From NCBI GenBank assembly GCA_022360315.1, contig JAKSDA010000065.1, positions 124,001-188,000 on the forward strand: a DNA stretch of 64,000 nucleotides, read 5' to 3'. Position numbers and translations under genes: made by a program. The notes under the pieces are model-generated. The model was not told the DNA's origin, made no database searches, and saw nothing but the letters and a program-made list of their open reading frames with translations. Source of the DNA: Pseudomonadota bacterium. GTDB taxonomy: Bacteria; Myxococcota_A; Polyangia; Haliangiales; Haliangiaceae. Positions 17,663-26,805 of the stretch are shown in pieces (position 1 is the first letter of the stretch; each line of letters opens with the position of its first letter).

Positions 17663-18991
17663 TCACGACTCGCGCAGGCCCACCGGCTTGTAGCGGGCGC
17701 GCGGACGCATCAAAAAACCGGCCGCGCGTTGCTCGAAGCTGTGCGCGATCCAGCCGGCAACGCGACCTACTGCAAAGAGTGCCGATGCAGCGCCCGGTTC
17801 GAGGCGCAGAGCAGAGGCGAGGGCCACGAGACCGACATCGCATGTCGGTGGCTGGCGACCGAGGCGTTCCATTTCATCGGCGAGCGCCGACAAGATGGCC
17901 ACTTCGCGGTTTTTTCCGGCGAGGGAGCGCGCATTGGCCAGAAGTGTCCGAGCCCGTGGATCGCCGCCCGGATAAAGCTGGTGTCCGAATCCGGGAATGT
18001 CGTCGCCGCGGCGGGCTCTCTCGCGAATGACCTGGCGGGCTCGTCCGGGCCGGGCGCATTCCCGCATCAACGCTTCGACGCGCTCGACCAGTCCGCCATG
18101 GCGCGGACCCGACAGAGTGGCCAGACCCGCGCTGAGGCACGCGTAGAGGTCGGAACCGGTCGAGGCGGCGACCCGAGTGGCAAACGTGGACGCGTTGAGT
18201 TCATGGTCGGCGACCAGGATCAGCGCCCGATGCACAGCTCGCCGCTCGCTTTGCGATCGCTTTCCTGGCGACCGTACTCGCGGCCGCAGCGACAGCCCGT
18301 ACAGCAATTGCTCGGCCACGGTGAGTTGTCCATCTCTGTCCACATCGCTGGACCGGACTTGCCCTTTTCGCCCCGGTCGGCCGAGAGCTGCGGCCATGGT
18401 GACGATGATTCGCCGGGCCCGAGTGATCTCGGCGGTCGCGGTGTGATCGTGACGATCGGGATCGCGCGCGGCCATGAGTGGGACCACAGCGGCGAGGATT
18501 GCAATGGGCGGTGTACGCCGGGGCAAAAACTCACGTATCTGGCGCAAAACGTTCTGTTCAGGGCAATCGGGCCAGGCCTTGTGTTCGCCTTTACCGACCA
18601 GCGCACCGGTCCACAGCAATTCCGCGACCTCCTCGAAGCAATACTCATTAGCCAGTTTTATCGCCTCATGGCCGCGATAGCGGGGGCCGCTGGCGGTGAT
18701 CTCGCTAATGGAGGTATCGAGGACCGGCTCGCCCCAGCGCAGCGCTCCAGCAGCTACCGCGCCGTGCCCGCGCCGTGCGTCGCGCCGTGCTTTGAGGCGC
18801 TCGACATCGCCGCGCAGGTATCTGCGCGGTCGCCCGCCCGGACCTGGCACACTTCGAACCAGCCCCCTGCTCACATAGGCGTATAGCGTGGCCAGCTTGA
18901 TATCGAGCAAGCGAGCTGCGGCGCGGGCGCTGAGAAATTCCAGCGAATCGGATCGTTGATTGTTGATTCTACGTTGATCAACGTCTGACAC
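17663..18991 (-). CDS. Citrate synthase family protein with N-terminal DNA-binding-like helix-turn-helix
   Basis: About 442 residues from GTG 18991; the frame is open further upstream, but that part overlaps the divergent gene. Residues 15-65 (LSARAAARLLDIKLATLYAY, then RGLVRSVPG and GRPRRYLRGDVERLKARR) form a MerR/excisionase-like winged helix. The rest is citrate synthase: HELNASTF and GFGHQLYPGGDPRA carry the two active-site His, and TCDVGLVAL the catalytic Asp. A HTH-citrate synthase next to a plain one is a known pairing in proteobacteria. The fused domain may regulate the enzyme or the locus. Divergent from the second synthase with an 87-base gap. Confidence 0.85.
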   Translation of the reverse strand: MSDVDQRRINNQRSDSLEFLSARAAARLLDIKLATLYAYVSRGLVRSVPGPGGRPRRYLRGDVERLKARRDARRGHGAVAAGALRWGEPVLDTSISEITASGPRYRGHEAIKLANEYCFEEVAELLWTGALVGKGEHKAWPDCPEQNVLRQIREFLPRRTPPIAILAAVVPLMAARDPDRHDHTATAEITRARRIIVTMAAALGRPGRKGQVRSSDVDRDGQLTVAEQLLYGLSLRPRVRSPGKRSQSERRAVHRALILVADHELNASTFATRVAASTGSDLYACLSAGLATLSGPRHGGLVERVEALMRECARPGRARQVIRERARRGDDIPGFGHQLYPGGDPRARTLLANARSLAGKNREVAILSALADEMERLGRQPPTCDVGLVALASALRLEPGAASALFAVGRVAGWIAHSFEQRAAGFLMRPRARYKPVGLRES

Positions 18992-19078
18992 AGTTCCATA
19001 GTATCTGCGAAGCGTTCCAGATCCCAACAAGTAATACCGCGATACGCTGTGTAGCGAGTCGCGGTACTGAGGAAAATC

Positions 19079-20308
19079 ATGGAAAACCAGCCTCTCCGAG
19101 CCGGTCTCGAGGGCGTGGTAGTAGCCGAGACCGCGATGAGCCGGGTAGACGGTGAGCGCGGCGAATTGCTCCTGCACGGCCACGACGTCCGCGAATTCGC
19201 CGGCAACCACACGTTCGAGGAAACCTGTGCCCTGTTGTGGACCGGGCAACTCCCCGACTCAGACCAATGCGCGACCATCGCGCGCGAGATCGCTGACGGC
19301 CGCGAGCGTGCCTTCGAGTCGTTGCCGCGACTGGGCGACGCCTTGGCCGGGGACGACGGAATGGACGCCCTGCGTGCAGCAATGTCTCATTGGCGCTCGA
19401 ACACTGCCAACCCGCGCGCGAATGGCGCCGAGATCGCTGGCGCGCTGGCGACATTCGCCGCTGCCTGGTGGCGCAAGAATCGGGGGCAAGAGCCCATTGC
19501 ACCGGACCGTACGCTCAGTCTGGCCGCGGATTACCTGCGCATGTTGGCAGCGTTCGGCAATACTCGTTATCCCGGAGCCGCGCGCGACTCGACCGAGAGC
19601 GAGCGGACGTCCCGGCAGGGAATGCGAAGCGGAGTCCGCAAAGAGCGGAGCGGCCGGGCGGCCGACGCTTCGATCAGTGACCTCGCGCGGGCCCTGGATA
19701 CCTATTTCGTCACCGTGATCGACCACGGGATGAACGCCTCGACCTTTGCTGCCCGCGTTGTCACCTCGACCGGATCGGATGTGGTCTCGGCCATGGTGGC
19801 CGCACTCGGCGCCCTCAAAGGCCCACGCCACGGCGGAGCGCCCGGTCCAGTACTCGACATGCTCGATGCCATCGGTCGCCCCGAACGCGCTTCCGCGTGG
19901 CTCGACCGCGAACTCGCAGCGGGACGCCGGATCATGGGCATGGGCCACCGAGTTTATCGAGTGCGCGACCCTCGCGCAGCTGTGTTGCAAGACGCAGCTG
20001 AAACGCTGTGTGCGGCCACTGGCGACGAGCGGATTTCTGCCCGGTTGGCCCTGGCACGTGCGGTGGAATCGCGTGCCCGAGAGCTACTCGAAGCTCGTTA
20101 TCCCGACCGCCGCCTCAGAGCCAACGTCGAGTTTTATACTGCAGTACTGCTCGATGCGATCCGTATCGACCGCCGGCTCTTCACGCCGACATTTGCTATC
20201 GCGCGAAGTGCTGGGTGGTTTGGCCACATTACCGAACAAGCAAAAACCGGCCGACTCATCCGACCCAAGTCCCGCTACGTCGGCCCGGACCACAGTCTGT
20301 CCGCGTGA
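19079..20308 (+). CDS. Citrate/methylcitrate synthase with in-frame element insertion
   Basis: 409 residues; ATG 19079 follows GAGG. Condenses an acyl-CoA (acetyl- or propionyl-CoA) with oxaloacetate. The active-site His are at 216 (IDHGMNAST) and 290 (MGHRVYRVRDPRA). The position of the catalytic Asp is Glu351 (NVEFYTAVLLDAI), a conservative change seen in some family branches, which might alter substrate choice. Residues about 176-200 (TSRQGMRSGVRKERSGRAA) are extra, encoded by dispersed element 1, and fall in the variable region before the first active-site block, so the fold is probably tolerated. The enzyme is probably still active. Divergent from the HTH-type synthase, suggesting joint control. 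Confidence 0.92.
   Translation: MENQPLRAGLEGVVVAETAMSRVDGERGELLLHGHDVREFAGNHTFEETCALLWTGQLPDSDQCATIAREIADGRERAFESLPRLGDALAGDDGMDALRAAMSHWRSNTANPRANGAEIAGALATFAAAWWRKNRGQEPIAPDRTLSLAADYLRMLAAFGNTRYPGAARDSTESERTSRQGMRSGVRKERSGRAADASISDLARALDTYFVTVIDHGMNASTFAARVVTSTGSDVVSAMVAALGALKGPRHGGAPGPVLDMLDAIGRPERASAWLDRELAAGRRIMGMGHRVYRVRDPRAAVLQDAAETLCAATGDERISARLALARAVESRARELLEARYPDRRLRANVEFYTAVLLDAIRIDRRLFTPTFAIARSAGWFGHITEQAKTGRLIRPKSRYVGPDHSLSA
19605..19677 (+). repeat. Dispersed element 1, copy B, in frame in citrate synthase
   Basis: 73 bases: GGACGTCCCGGCAGGG, AATGCGAAGCGGAGTC, then GGAGCGGCCGGGCGGCCGAC and CTTCGATCAG. The two palindromic blocks GGACGTCC and CGGCCGGGCGGCCG frame the core. Length is compatible with an intact reading frame. 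Best single reference copy. Confidence 0.75.
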
Positions 20309-20538
20309 CGTACGCGCCCAAAGCGATCGACGGCGAGTATCGGAATACTCGATAGCGATTGCGAGCACGAAAGCCGCCAGGTTCCCGGCAGATGGCAGAT
20401 GCGACCCGCAGGCGGCGTGCTGAGGTTGTTGGGTTCAGCCCACAGCGAACCGTTCGACTGCGCACACTGGATCTACACCGAGCGGGCTACCTCTTCGCGT
20501 GTAGCCACTCCCTCGGTGGACGAGGGCTCTATGTCAGG

Positions 20539-21189
20539 TCATCTCGGATCGCCGACTGCGACCAGCGCGGACCCGTTGTTGCCAGCCATGGCGGTAGAAG
20601 CCGGCGGGCGAGGTGCCGACGGATATCCGCGCCGAGGACGCAATGCTGCCATCTCGGGGCTGGCCAGCCGTCGATATAGAGTGGCCCGACCAATACCAAG
20701 CAGTTTGGCGGCTTTGGTGACACTCCCCTTGGTTGCGCGCAGAGCACGTGCGATGGCCTGGCGCTCCAACTCGCGCAGCGGAACGATCTCCTCGCTCTCT
20801 TGCGACTGCAACTGCGAGCTCAGATGACGCACTTTCTCGGTGAGCTGCCGCTTCTCCACGGCGTGAGCCACACTGCGGCGGAAGGCCACGCCGTCCAGCG
20901 GCATGGCGATGAAATCGTAACCACCCAAATTCATCGCGCGATTGACGATTCCAGATTGTCCTGCAACGATCACAGGAAGTTCCGCGTCGGCACTACACAG
21001 GCGCTCGAGCACCCGGAAGCCAGACTCGTCCACGATGTTGAGGCATACTGCATCGGCTCCGCCTAGCGGAACCTCCAACATGCTCGTGTCATACTCGAGA
21101 ACAGCGCAGCCAGCTTCAGCGAGCATGGAGCGCATCGTGAGTCTGCAAGATAGATCGTCACTGATTATCGCAATAGTGTTCGTGTGCAT
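20539..21189 (-). CDS. Response-regulator-like protein with degenerate receiver and Fis-type HTH
   Basis: 216 residues; ATG 21189 follows GAGGGG. Residues 1-115 look like a receiver domain, but the phospho-acceptor position reads CLNIVDESGF, with Asn where Asp is expected, so phosphorylation is doubtful. Residues 140-180 are a Fis/NtrC C-terminal HTH (LERQAIARALRATKGSVTKA, then LLGIGRATLYRRL). The sigma-54 AAA+ domain is missing. Such short NtrC relatives bind DNA without activating sigma-54 polymerase. A regulator controlled by protein level or partners fits best. The tail after 185 is Pro/Ala-rich. No partner kinase is adjacent. Confidence 0.8.
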   Translation of the reverse strand: MHTNTIAIISDDLSCRLTMRSMLAEAGCAVLEYDTSMLEVPLGGADAVCLNIVDESGFRVLERLCSADAELPVIVAGQSGIVNRAMNLGGYDFIAMPLDGVAFRRSVAHAVEKRQLTEKVRHLSSQLQSQESEEIVPLRELERQAIARALRATKGSVTKAAKLLGIGRATLYRRLASPEMAALRPRRGYPSAPRPPASTAMAGNNGSALVAVGDPR

Positions 21190-21748
21190 GATACCCCTCG
21201 GCCTTTTTTAGTGAATCTTGCGGTGTTTACGTCACCGATGAAGGACCGCGTTGCCCTTACCGGCGAATGGCGACAACGGCACTACCGTCGTTGTCTTTGG
21301 TGTCGTCGAACCCACAGAGTTCTTATCGACCAGTCCGTTACTTTCTTTAGGGCCCTCCCAAAAACTCTTGTGGGTCACATTATATGTAATAATTTCAAAT
21401 AGTTAAGCCTAAAAACCACAGGGTGCGAGAAATACTTTTTCGAAAAATCAGCAGTTCTTGTGCCGGTCAGTCTTCTTTTTTGCCGGGCAGAAGTGGAGCG
21501 TTTGGTGGCCGAGATTCAGGGGACGTGGTTCGGTGATGGGGGAGTCGATCGAGTGCAGTTGCCCGGGCAGCAAACAGGAAGGGTGGGGTGAGCAGCTGTC
21601 TGCCTGAAGCTCCAACCAATTGGCTGACTGGCTCCGGGAGACTTGCAGCGTGTGACGACCTTGCCGCCGCGCCAGTCACTGCAGTCGGGCGCGTTCCGGG
21701 TTCGGGCAGCGAGCCACGTCCGGATGTTCTATTCTACAGCTACGCCTT
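21190..21748. other. 559-base intergenic region, likely promoters
   Basis: Divergent promoters are expected: the regulator goes left and the SirB1 gene right. An AT-rich run (21350-21460) contains TATATG and TTTCAAATAGTT-like patterns. A weak inverted repeat (GACAACG...CGTTGTC, 21272-21295) is present. No gene supported. Confidence 0.45.
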
Positions 21749-22474
21749 GTGTCCGGGACTGCCAGCCAGACTCTGTTTGCTCATATAGTCAATCGTCCTG
21801 ACGACGAGGTCGAACTCGATGTGGCAGCTCTGCTCATCGGCGAGTGGGAGTACGAGCGACTCGACGTGGCTCGTTACCTCGGAATGCTCGATCACATCGC
21901 TTCGGCAGCTGAGCGACGGGTTGAAGAGGCGCGGCCATTTGACGCGATCAGGGCCATAAACCGCACGCTCTTCGAGGTTCAGGGCTTTCGCGGCAACCTG
22001 GAGGATTATTACGACCCGCGCAACAGCTTCCTGTGCGAAGTACTCGATCGGCGTACGGGCATTCCCATCACACTATCGGTTCTCTACATAGAAGTTGCGC
22101 GGCGCATGGGAGTGTCCATCCGCGGGGTGAGCTTTCCCGGCCATTTTTTGGTCCGTTATGACGTTGGCGAGGATTCGGCATTGATCATCGATCCCTTTCG
22201 CAGCGGCGAGATACGCGATGCGGAGTCACTGCAAAAGCTCTTGCAGCGGGCCTCTGGCGACGATGCCGAACTGACCCCTGCTCTGCTCGCGCCGGTCAGC
22301 AAGAAAGACATTTTGGTCCGCATGTTGACCAACCTGGTCAGGATTTACAGCCGCAACGGCGATGTCGAGCGCTCGATCGAGGCCTTGCAGCGTGTCCTCA
22401 TCCTCGAGCCCCACAACGAGCGCGTCGAGTTCGAACTCGATCGGCTGCGCGACTGTGAGTCTGAGCTCAACTGA
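21749..22474 (+). CDS. SirB1-type transglutaminase-like / TPR protein
   Basis: 241 residues from GTG 21749. Family signature of the SirB1/UPF0162 group: NRTLFEVQGFRGNLEDYYDP, NSFLCEVLDRRTGIPITLSV, YIEVARRMGVSIRGVSFPGH and FLVRYD. The transglutaminase-like fold lies in the first 150 residues and two TPR units follow (SRNGDVERSIEALQRVLILE). The catalytic Cys of true transglutaminases may be the one in FLCEVL. Function is unknown; E. coli relatives were linked to invasion gene expression by name only. It converges on ftsK. Confidence 0.85.
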   Translation: MSGTASQTLFAHIVNRPDDEVELDVAALLIGEWEYERLDVARYLGMLDHIASAAERRVEEARPFDAIRAINRTLFEVQGFRGNLEDYYDPRNSFLCEVLDRRTGIPITLSVLYIEVARRMGVSIRGVSFPGHFLVRYDVGEDSALIIDPFRSGEIRDAESLQKLLQRASGDDAELTPALLAPVSKKDILVRMLTNLVRIYSRNGDVERSIEALQRVLILEPHNERVEFELDRLRDCESELN

Positions 22475-22641
22475 GCCACCTTGGCCCAGGCTGACCCGGG
22501 CCGGTCCACAGCGTCAACTCGCCAGCGGGTTTGCAGCGGTTAGCGCAACGCGAAGGTGCTTCGGCCGAGCGGCGCTCGGTTCCGATGTCGTGCCAACAAC
22601 GGCCGGGATTCTGGATGTAGCCCTTGCGCTCGATGCCCGGG

Positions 22642-25449
22642 CTAGGCAGCTGGTTGGATGAGGACTTCGCGTTTATTCGTATGATCGGGTGGGCTTATCA
22701 CGCCTTGCCGTTCCATTTGTTCGACCATACGTGCAGCCCGATTGTAGCCAACTCTCAGGCGTCGCTGGATCATCGAGATAGAGACCTGACGAGTCTCGGC
22801 CACAAGGGCCACAGCCTGGTCATACATGGCGTCGACCGGCCCTTCACCCCCGTTGCCTTCGTCCCCACTGCTCTCGTCGTCGCGCGGTCTCAGGATATCC
22901 ATGTCGTAGACCGGTTTGCCCTGCTTTCTGAGGAACTCGACGATTCGGTAGATCTCGCCCTCGGCGACGAAGCAGCCGTGGAAGCGACGCGGACTGGTAC
23001 CCCGATCGGAAAACAGCATATCACCGGCGCCGAGCAGTGCCTCGGCGCCCATCTGGTCCAAGATGGTGCGCGAATCCACCTTGGCGGTGACACGAAATGC
23101 GGCCCGCGATGGGAAATTGGCCTTGATGAGCCCGGTGATCACATCGACACTGGGCCGCTGGGTGGCCAGGATGAGGTGAATACCGGCTGCCCGCGCTTTC
23201 TGTGCTATCCGCGCCACCGAGGTTTCGACCTCTTTGGGGGCACACATCATGAGATCGGCGAACTCGTCGATGATGATGACAATATAGGGCAAATGCTCGG
23301 GAGCAACGTTGCCGAGCTCGAGCGAGCGTTCCTCGGTCACTTCGACATGATCGGTACCATCGGCAAAGCGCTGGGCCTCATCGGCGGCTCTGCGCAATTT
23401 CTCTGCCTTGACGAGAGCACGCAGTTTCTCGGCTTTTTTGTTGTAGTTGCCCACATCGCGGACACCCATACTGGCCAACAGGTCGTAGCGCCGCTCCATC
23501 TCTTCGACACCCCAGCGCAGGGCCAGATTGGCCTTCTTGGGATCGGTGACGACAGGCAAGAGCAAATGGGGAATACCCTCGTAGATCGATAGCTCGAGCA
23601 TTTTGGGGTCGACCATGATCAAGCGCACGTCTGCTGGTGTGCTGCTGTAGAGCAAGCTGGTTATCATGGCATTGATCGACACCGATTTACCCGATCCGGT
23701 GGTCCCTGCGACCAGAAGATGCGGCATCTTGGCCAGATCCACCACTGCGGGCGCGCCTTCGATGTTCTTTCCCAGGGCCAGGGGTAGCTTGTGCCGGCCT
23801 TTCTGGAACACCTTGTCGGCAATGATCTCCTTGAGATATACCGTTTCCCGGGCCTTGTTGGGCACTTCGATTCCCACCGCGGCCTTGCCGGGAATGGGCG
23901 CGACAATGCGCACCGAGAGTGCTTCGAGTACCATGGCAAGATCGTCGCTGAGATTGACGATCTTGTTGATGCGAGTCCCGGGTGCCGGTGAAAACTCGTA
24001 CATGGTGACCACCGGGCCGGGCCGAATTGCGACCACTTCACCCTTGACGCCGTAGTCCTGCAGCGTCCGGGCCAGCCGGGCCGACAACTCGAGCATCGAA
24101 GTGCGATCGATGGAGTCGCGCTGGCTCTCGTCGTAATCTAGTAGATGGATTGGCGGCAATTTGTATTCGGTATCGCCGATCGGGATGAGTTCGAGCCGCT
24201 CGGCATCGACTTCCTTTTCTTTCTTTTTCATCTCCGCAGCGTCGGCTTGCTTGAACTGGGATTCCACGATCACCGGACTGGCGACCCCACCCGGGCCCTC
24301 CGAACTGGCTGGAATGCCAGAGGGTGAAACGATGGGCCGGGCATTTTCGCCCCCCGCGCCGGCAGGGGTCGTATCGGCCTCAGCAGGCAGTGTCTCGTCG
24401 TCGTCGTCTTCGACGATGACCGCGGGCGGTTTGCGCCGCTTCTTCTTGCCCGACACCGGTTTGTCTGCTGATTGCTTTGCTTGCTCGGTGGTCTGCTCAT
24501 CAGCCTCTTCTGTCACCGACACGGTCGCGCCAGACTGGCCGGATGTGGCCGACTTGCTGCCATTGCCGCTGCTGGCACTGGCTGCCGCCGCAACCTGCCG
24601 CCCACTCCTGTCGCGTTGAACCGGCTGATCGGCCACTTTTTCGGTGTCGGCTGCTAGCTGGTCGGCGGGCGCTGCAACGCTTTCCCCCTCGACTGGCAGG
24701 TGCTCGATAATCGGAGGATCAAACGCCCCCGGATCGGTGGTTTCGTGGCCAAATGCGTCGTACTCATCGTACTCGTCGCTGTCGGCGTCGAGGTACTCAT
24801 CGCGTTCGCGTTCGGGCAGAATGGCCCGGATCACCTCGCCACAGAAATGTCCCGCCGCCTTGCCAATTCGAGTGATCGTCGCGCGCAGGTGGCGCGCCGC
24901 GCGGAGGAGGTGGCCGCCGAGCTGCCGCACCCGCAAAGGGGTCGCGATGACCAATGCGATGATCAGACCCGTCCCGGCCACCAGCGCAGTCCCCGCAGTG
25001 GAAATGATGGCGCGGAATACCTCGGCGACGTGATCGCCGACAAGCCCGCCGGGACTGTGCCCGGCGACCCGGTAGTCAGCACCGGCAAGGTGTAGAAGAG
25101 CAGCCAGAGAAGCCAGCCCGAGCACCAAGCCCATGGCTTCGCCAGGGTGTAGCAACGGAGGCCGATCGATGAGCAGTCGAATCGCCACCACAACCAGCAT
25201 CGCAACCAGAACATAGCTGCACAGTCCCGCAAACCCGTAGATGATGCTTGCAATGGTCCGACCAAGCGGCCCCATCAACGTCCCATCCCCGGCTTGTAGG
25301 GAAACAAGTGCCGCCATGATGAAAATGGCAATCCCTAGCCCAAAAATACCCACGACTTCGCGAGAGCGTCCGCGCTCAGGCGGTCGCTGTCGTACCCGCG
25401 TTCGCTTTGGAACACGAGAAGTACGCCTGACTTTTCGGTTTTTCGGCAT
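22642..25449 (-). CDS. ftsK: DNA translocase FtsK
   Basis: 935 residues from ATG 25449 (TTG 25479 is possible). Pumps DNA at the division septum so that chromosome ends are cleared and dimers resolved by XerCD at dif. Layout: basic N-terminus, four membrane segments (about 30-175), an acidic low-complexity linker with Glu/Asp runs and repeats of Ala/Ser/Gly (about 200-430), then the motor with Walker A GTTGSGKSV, the LMVDPKMLELSIYEGIPHL-like segment, IIIDEFADLMM and LATQRPSVDVITGLIKANFP. The C-terminal gamma winged helix (SISMIQRRLRVGYNRAAR) recognises KOPS. It converges on the SirB1 gene and is divergent from the OmpA-type lipoprotein. Confidence 0.97.
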   Translation of the reverse strand: MPKNRKVRRTSRVPKRTRVRQRPPERGRSREVVGIFGLGIAIFIMAALVSLQAGDGTLMGPLGRTIASIIYGFAGLCSYVLVAMLVVVAIRLLIDRPPLLHPGEAMGLVLGLASLAALLHLAGADYRVAGHSPGGLVGDHVAEVFRAIISTAGTALVAGTGLIIALVIATPLRVRQLGGHLLRAARHLRATITRIGKAAGHFCGEVIRAILPERERDEYLDADSDEYDEYDAFGHETTDPGAFDPPIIEHLPVEGESVAAPADQLAADTEKVADQPVQRDRSGRQVAAAASASSGNGSKSATSGQSGATVSVTEEADEQTTEQAKQSADKPVSGKKKRRKPPAVIVEDDDDETLPAEADTTPAGAGGENARPIVSPSGIPASSEGPGGVASPVIVESQFKQADAAEMKKKEKEVDAERLELIPIGDTEYKLPPIHLLDYDESQRDSIDRTSMLELSARLARTLQDYGVKGEVVAIRPGPVVTMYEFSPAPGTRINKIVNLSDDLAMVLEALSVRIVAPIPGKAAVGIEVPNKARETVYLKEIIADKVFQKGRHKLPLALGKNIEGAPAVVDLAKMPHLLVAGTTGSGKSVSINAMITSLLYSSTPADVRLIMVDPKMLELSIYEGIPHLLLPVVTDPKKANLALRWGVEEMERRYDLLASMGVRDVGNYNKKAEKLRALVKAEKLRRAADEAQRFADGTDHVEVTEERSLELGNVAPEHLPYIVIIIDEFADLMMCAPKEVETSVARIAQKARAAGIHLILATQRPSVDVITGLIKANFPSRAAFRVTAKVDSRTILDQMGAEALLGAGDMLFSDRGTSPRRFHGCFVAEGEIYRIVEFLRKQGKPVYDMDILRPRDDESSGDEGNGGEGPVDAMYDQAVALVAETRQVSISMIQRRLRVGYNRAARMVEQMERQGVISPPDHTNKREVLIQPAA

Positions 25450-25771
25450 TTTGTTGGAGGTCTGAACCACGGAGAGCAATCCTTGGAAATGAAATCCTAC
25501 CTTACCCTACATAAGGATCTCAAATTCTCGCTGCGGTGGGTGACTGAATGTGGTGTGCCAGTTCTGTAAGGGAGCGTGCCTGGCGTTCGGGCAAAGAAAG
25601 CAGCGAGGCGGTTATTCAGATCAGCTCCGGGCGGGGGCGAGCAGGTTGCGGCTTCGGGTGGGCTCGAATGACGGCAGCAGCGGCTTTACACAGTGGATTT
25701 TTTTGATAAGAAATAGGCCCTTTCGAGAGGGCTTTACCGTCGGAATGCCTCACGAAGTCAGGAGATTACAC

Positions 25772-26626
25772 ATGCCCCGTCTGACAGCTGTCGCACCAGT
25801 GATCCTCATTGCCTTTGCTTGGACCTCGGGTTGCGGCGTAAAAAAAGAAGTTCATCAAAAGGCGCTCGACGATCTGGCAGTCACTCAGAAGAAGCTGAAG
25901 AAGACCGAGCGTGAGCGCGACCTCCAGGCGAAGCGACTCGAGGACCTCGGAGCTGAGCTGAGCACCACCGCGGCGGACCGCGATCAGCTAGCGGCGGATC
26001 GCGATCAGCTAGCGGCGGATCGCGATCAACTGTCGGTTGCCGAGCGCCAGAAGAAAAAACGCATCGACGAGCTCGTCAAGGACATGAAGGCGACCCAGGA
26101 TGAACTCCTCGCTCTGCGCAAGCAGCAGGAGCAGACCAAGAAGCGCCTGGATGCGTTCCGCGAGCTCAACAAGCGCTTTCGCGCGTTGGTCGATACCGGC
26201 AAGCTCCAGGTCGATTTCCGCAACGGCCAGATGGTTCTCAAGCTGCCGTCCGGGGTGCTCTTTGGCAGTGGCAGAGCCAAGCTGAGCAGCGACGGCGAGG
26301 CCGCGCTGACCGAAGTCCTCGACATTCTCCAGACCTTCAAGGGTCGGCGCTTTCTGGTCGCCGGACACACAGACAACCTGCCGGTGCGGAGCCGGCGCTT
26401 CAAGAGCAACTGGGATCTGTCCACGGCGCGGGCTGTGAGTGTCGTCCAGTTCATGATCGAGGCCGGTTTTGCGCCTGCGAATCTGGGTGCCGCCGGGTAT
26501 GGCGAATGGGATCCTGTCGCGGCCAATGACACGGCGGAGAATCGCCAGCTCAACCGCCGTATCGAGATCATACTGGTCCCCGATCTGTCCGAGCTGCCCA
26601 ACCTCACGGCCAGTCCATCGTCTTGA
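25772..26626 (+). CDS. OmpA-family peptidoglycan-binding lipoprotein with coiled coil
   Basis: 284 residues from ATG 25772, which has AGGAG 8 bases upstream. The lipobox AWTSGC gives an acylated Cys21. A long coiled coil (about 25-140) contains an in-frame triple repeat of AADRDQL. The OmpA C-terminal domain (about 150-280) has LPSGVLFGSGRAKLS, GRRFLVAGHTDNLP and NRQLNRRIEIIL, the peptidoglycan-binding motif set. It should link the outer membrane to the wall through a stalk of adjustable length. MotB and Pal are relatives, but the membrane topology of MotB is missing. The 290-base region upstream contains a small hairpin (about 25720-25735) and a likely promoter. Confidence 0.92.
   Translation: MPRLTAVAPVILIAFAWTSGCGVKKEVHQKALDDLAVTQKKLKKTERERDLQAKRLEDLGAELSTTAADRDQLAADRDQLAADRDQLSVAERQKKKRIDELVKDMKATQDELLALRKQQEQTKKRLDAFRELNKRFRALVDTGKLQVDFRNGQMVLKLPSGVLFGSGRAKLSSDGEAALTEVLDILQTFKGRRFLVAGHTDNLPVRSRRFKSNWDLSTARAVSVVQFMIEAGFAPANLGAAGYGEWDPVAANDTAENRQLNRRIEIILVPDLSELPNLTASPSS
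25970..26031 (+). repeat. Triple 21-base tandem repeat in the coiled coil
   Basis: Unit GCGGCGGATCGCGATCAGCTA, nearly three copies, each encoding AADRDQL. Being 7 residues long, it equals one heptad of coiled coil, so copy number can change without disturbing the helix register. Confidence 0.8.
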
Positions 26627-26773
26627 TTTGGTGTCGAGTCGGTACCGCACGCGGTGCGCTTCCGCGTCGTGGCCGTCTCTGCACCAAGGCGCCGGGCCCG
26701 CGGTGTGCGCGGCATATCGCGCTAAAATCCGGCAAAACGGTTGTGAAGCGCGACTTGGTGCGTGCATTACGCC

Positions 26774-26796
26774 CGGCATGGTGAATAATCCGGCCC
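26774..26796 (+). repeat. Dispersed motif 2, copy b
   Basis: CGGCATGGTGAATAATCCGGCC, ending 9 bases before the start of the cyclic-nucleotide-binding gene. Part of the motif also seen at 9526, 36241 and 43619. Confidence 0.6.
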
Positions 26797-26805
26797 GCAG
26801 CGGGT

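Noticed and set aside
17729..18886. 385-codon plus-strand frame opposite the HTH citrate synthase
   Set aside because: The minus strand has all citrate synthase motifs; the plus frame has none and low-complexity composition.
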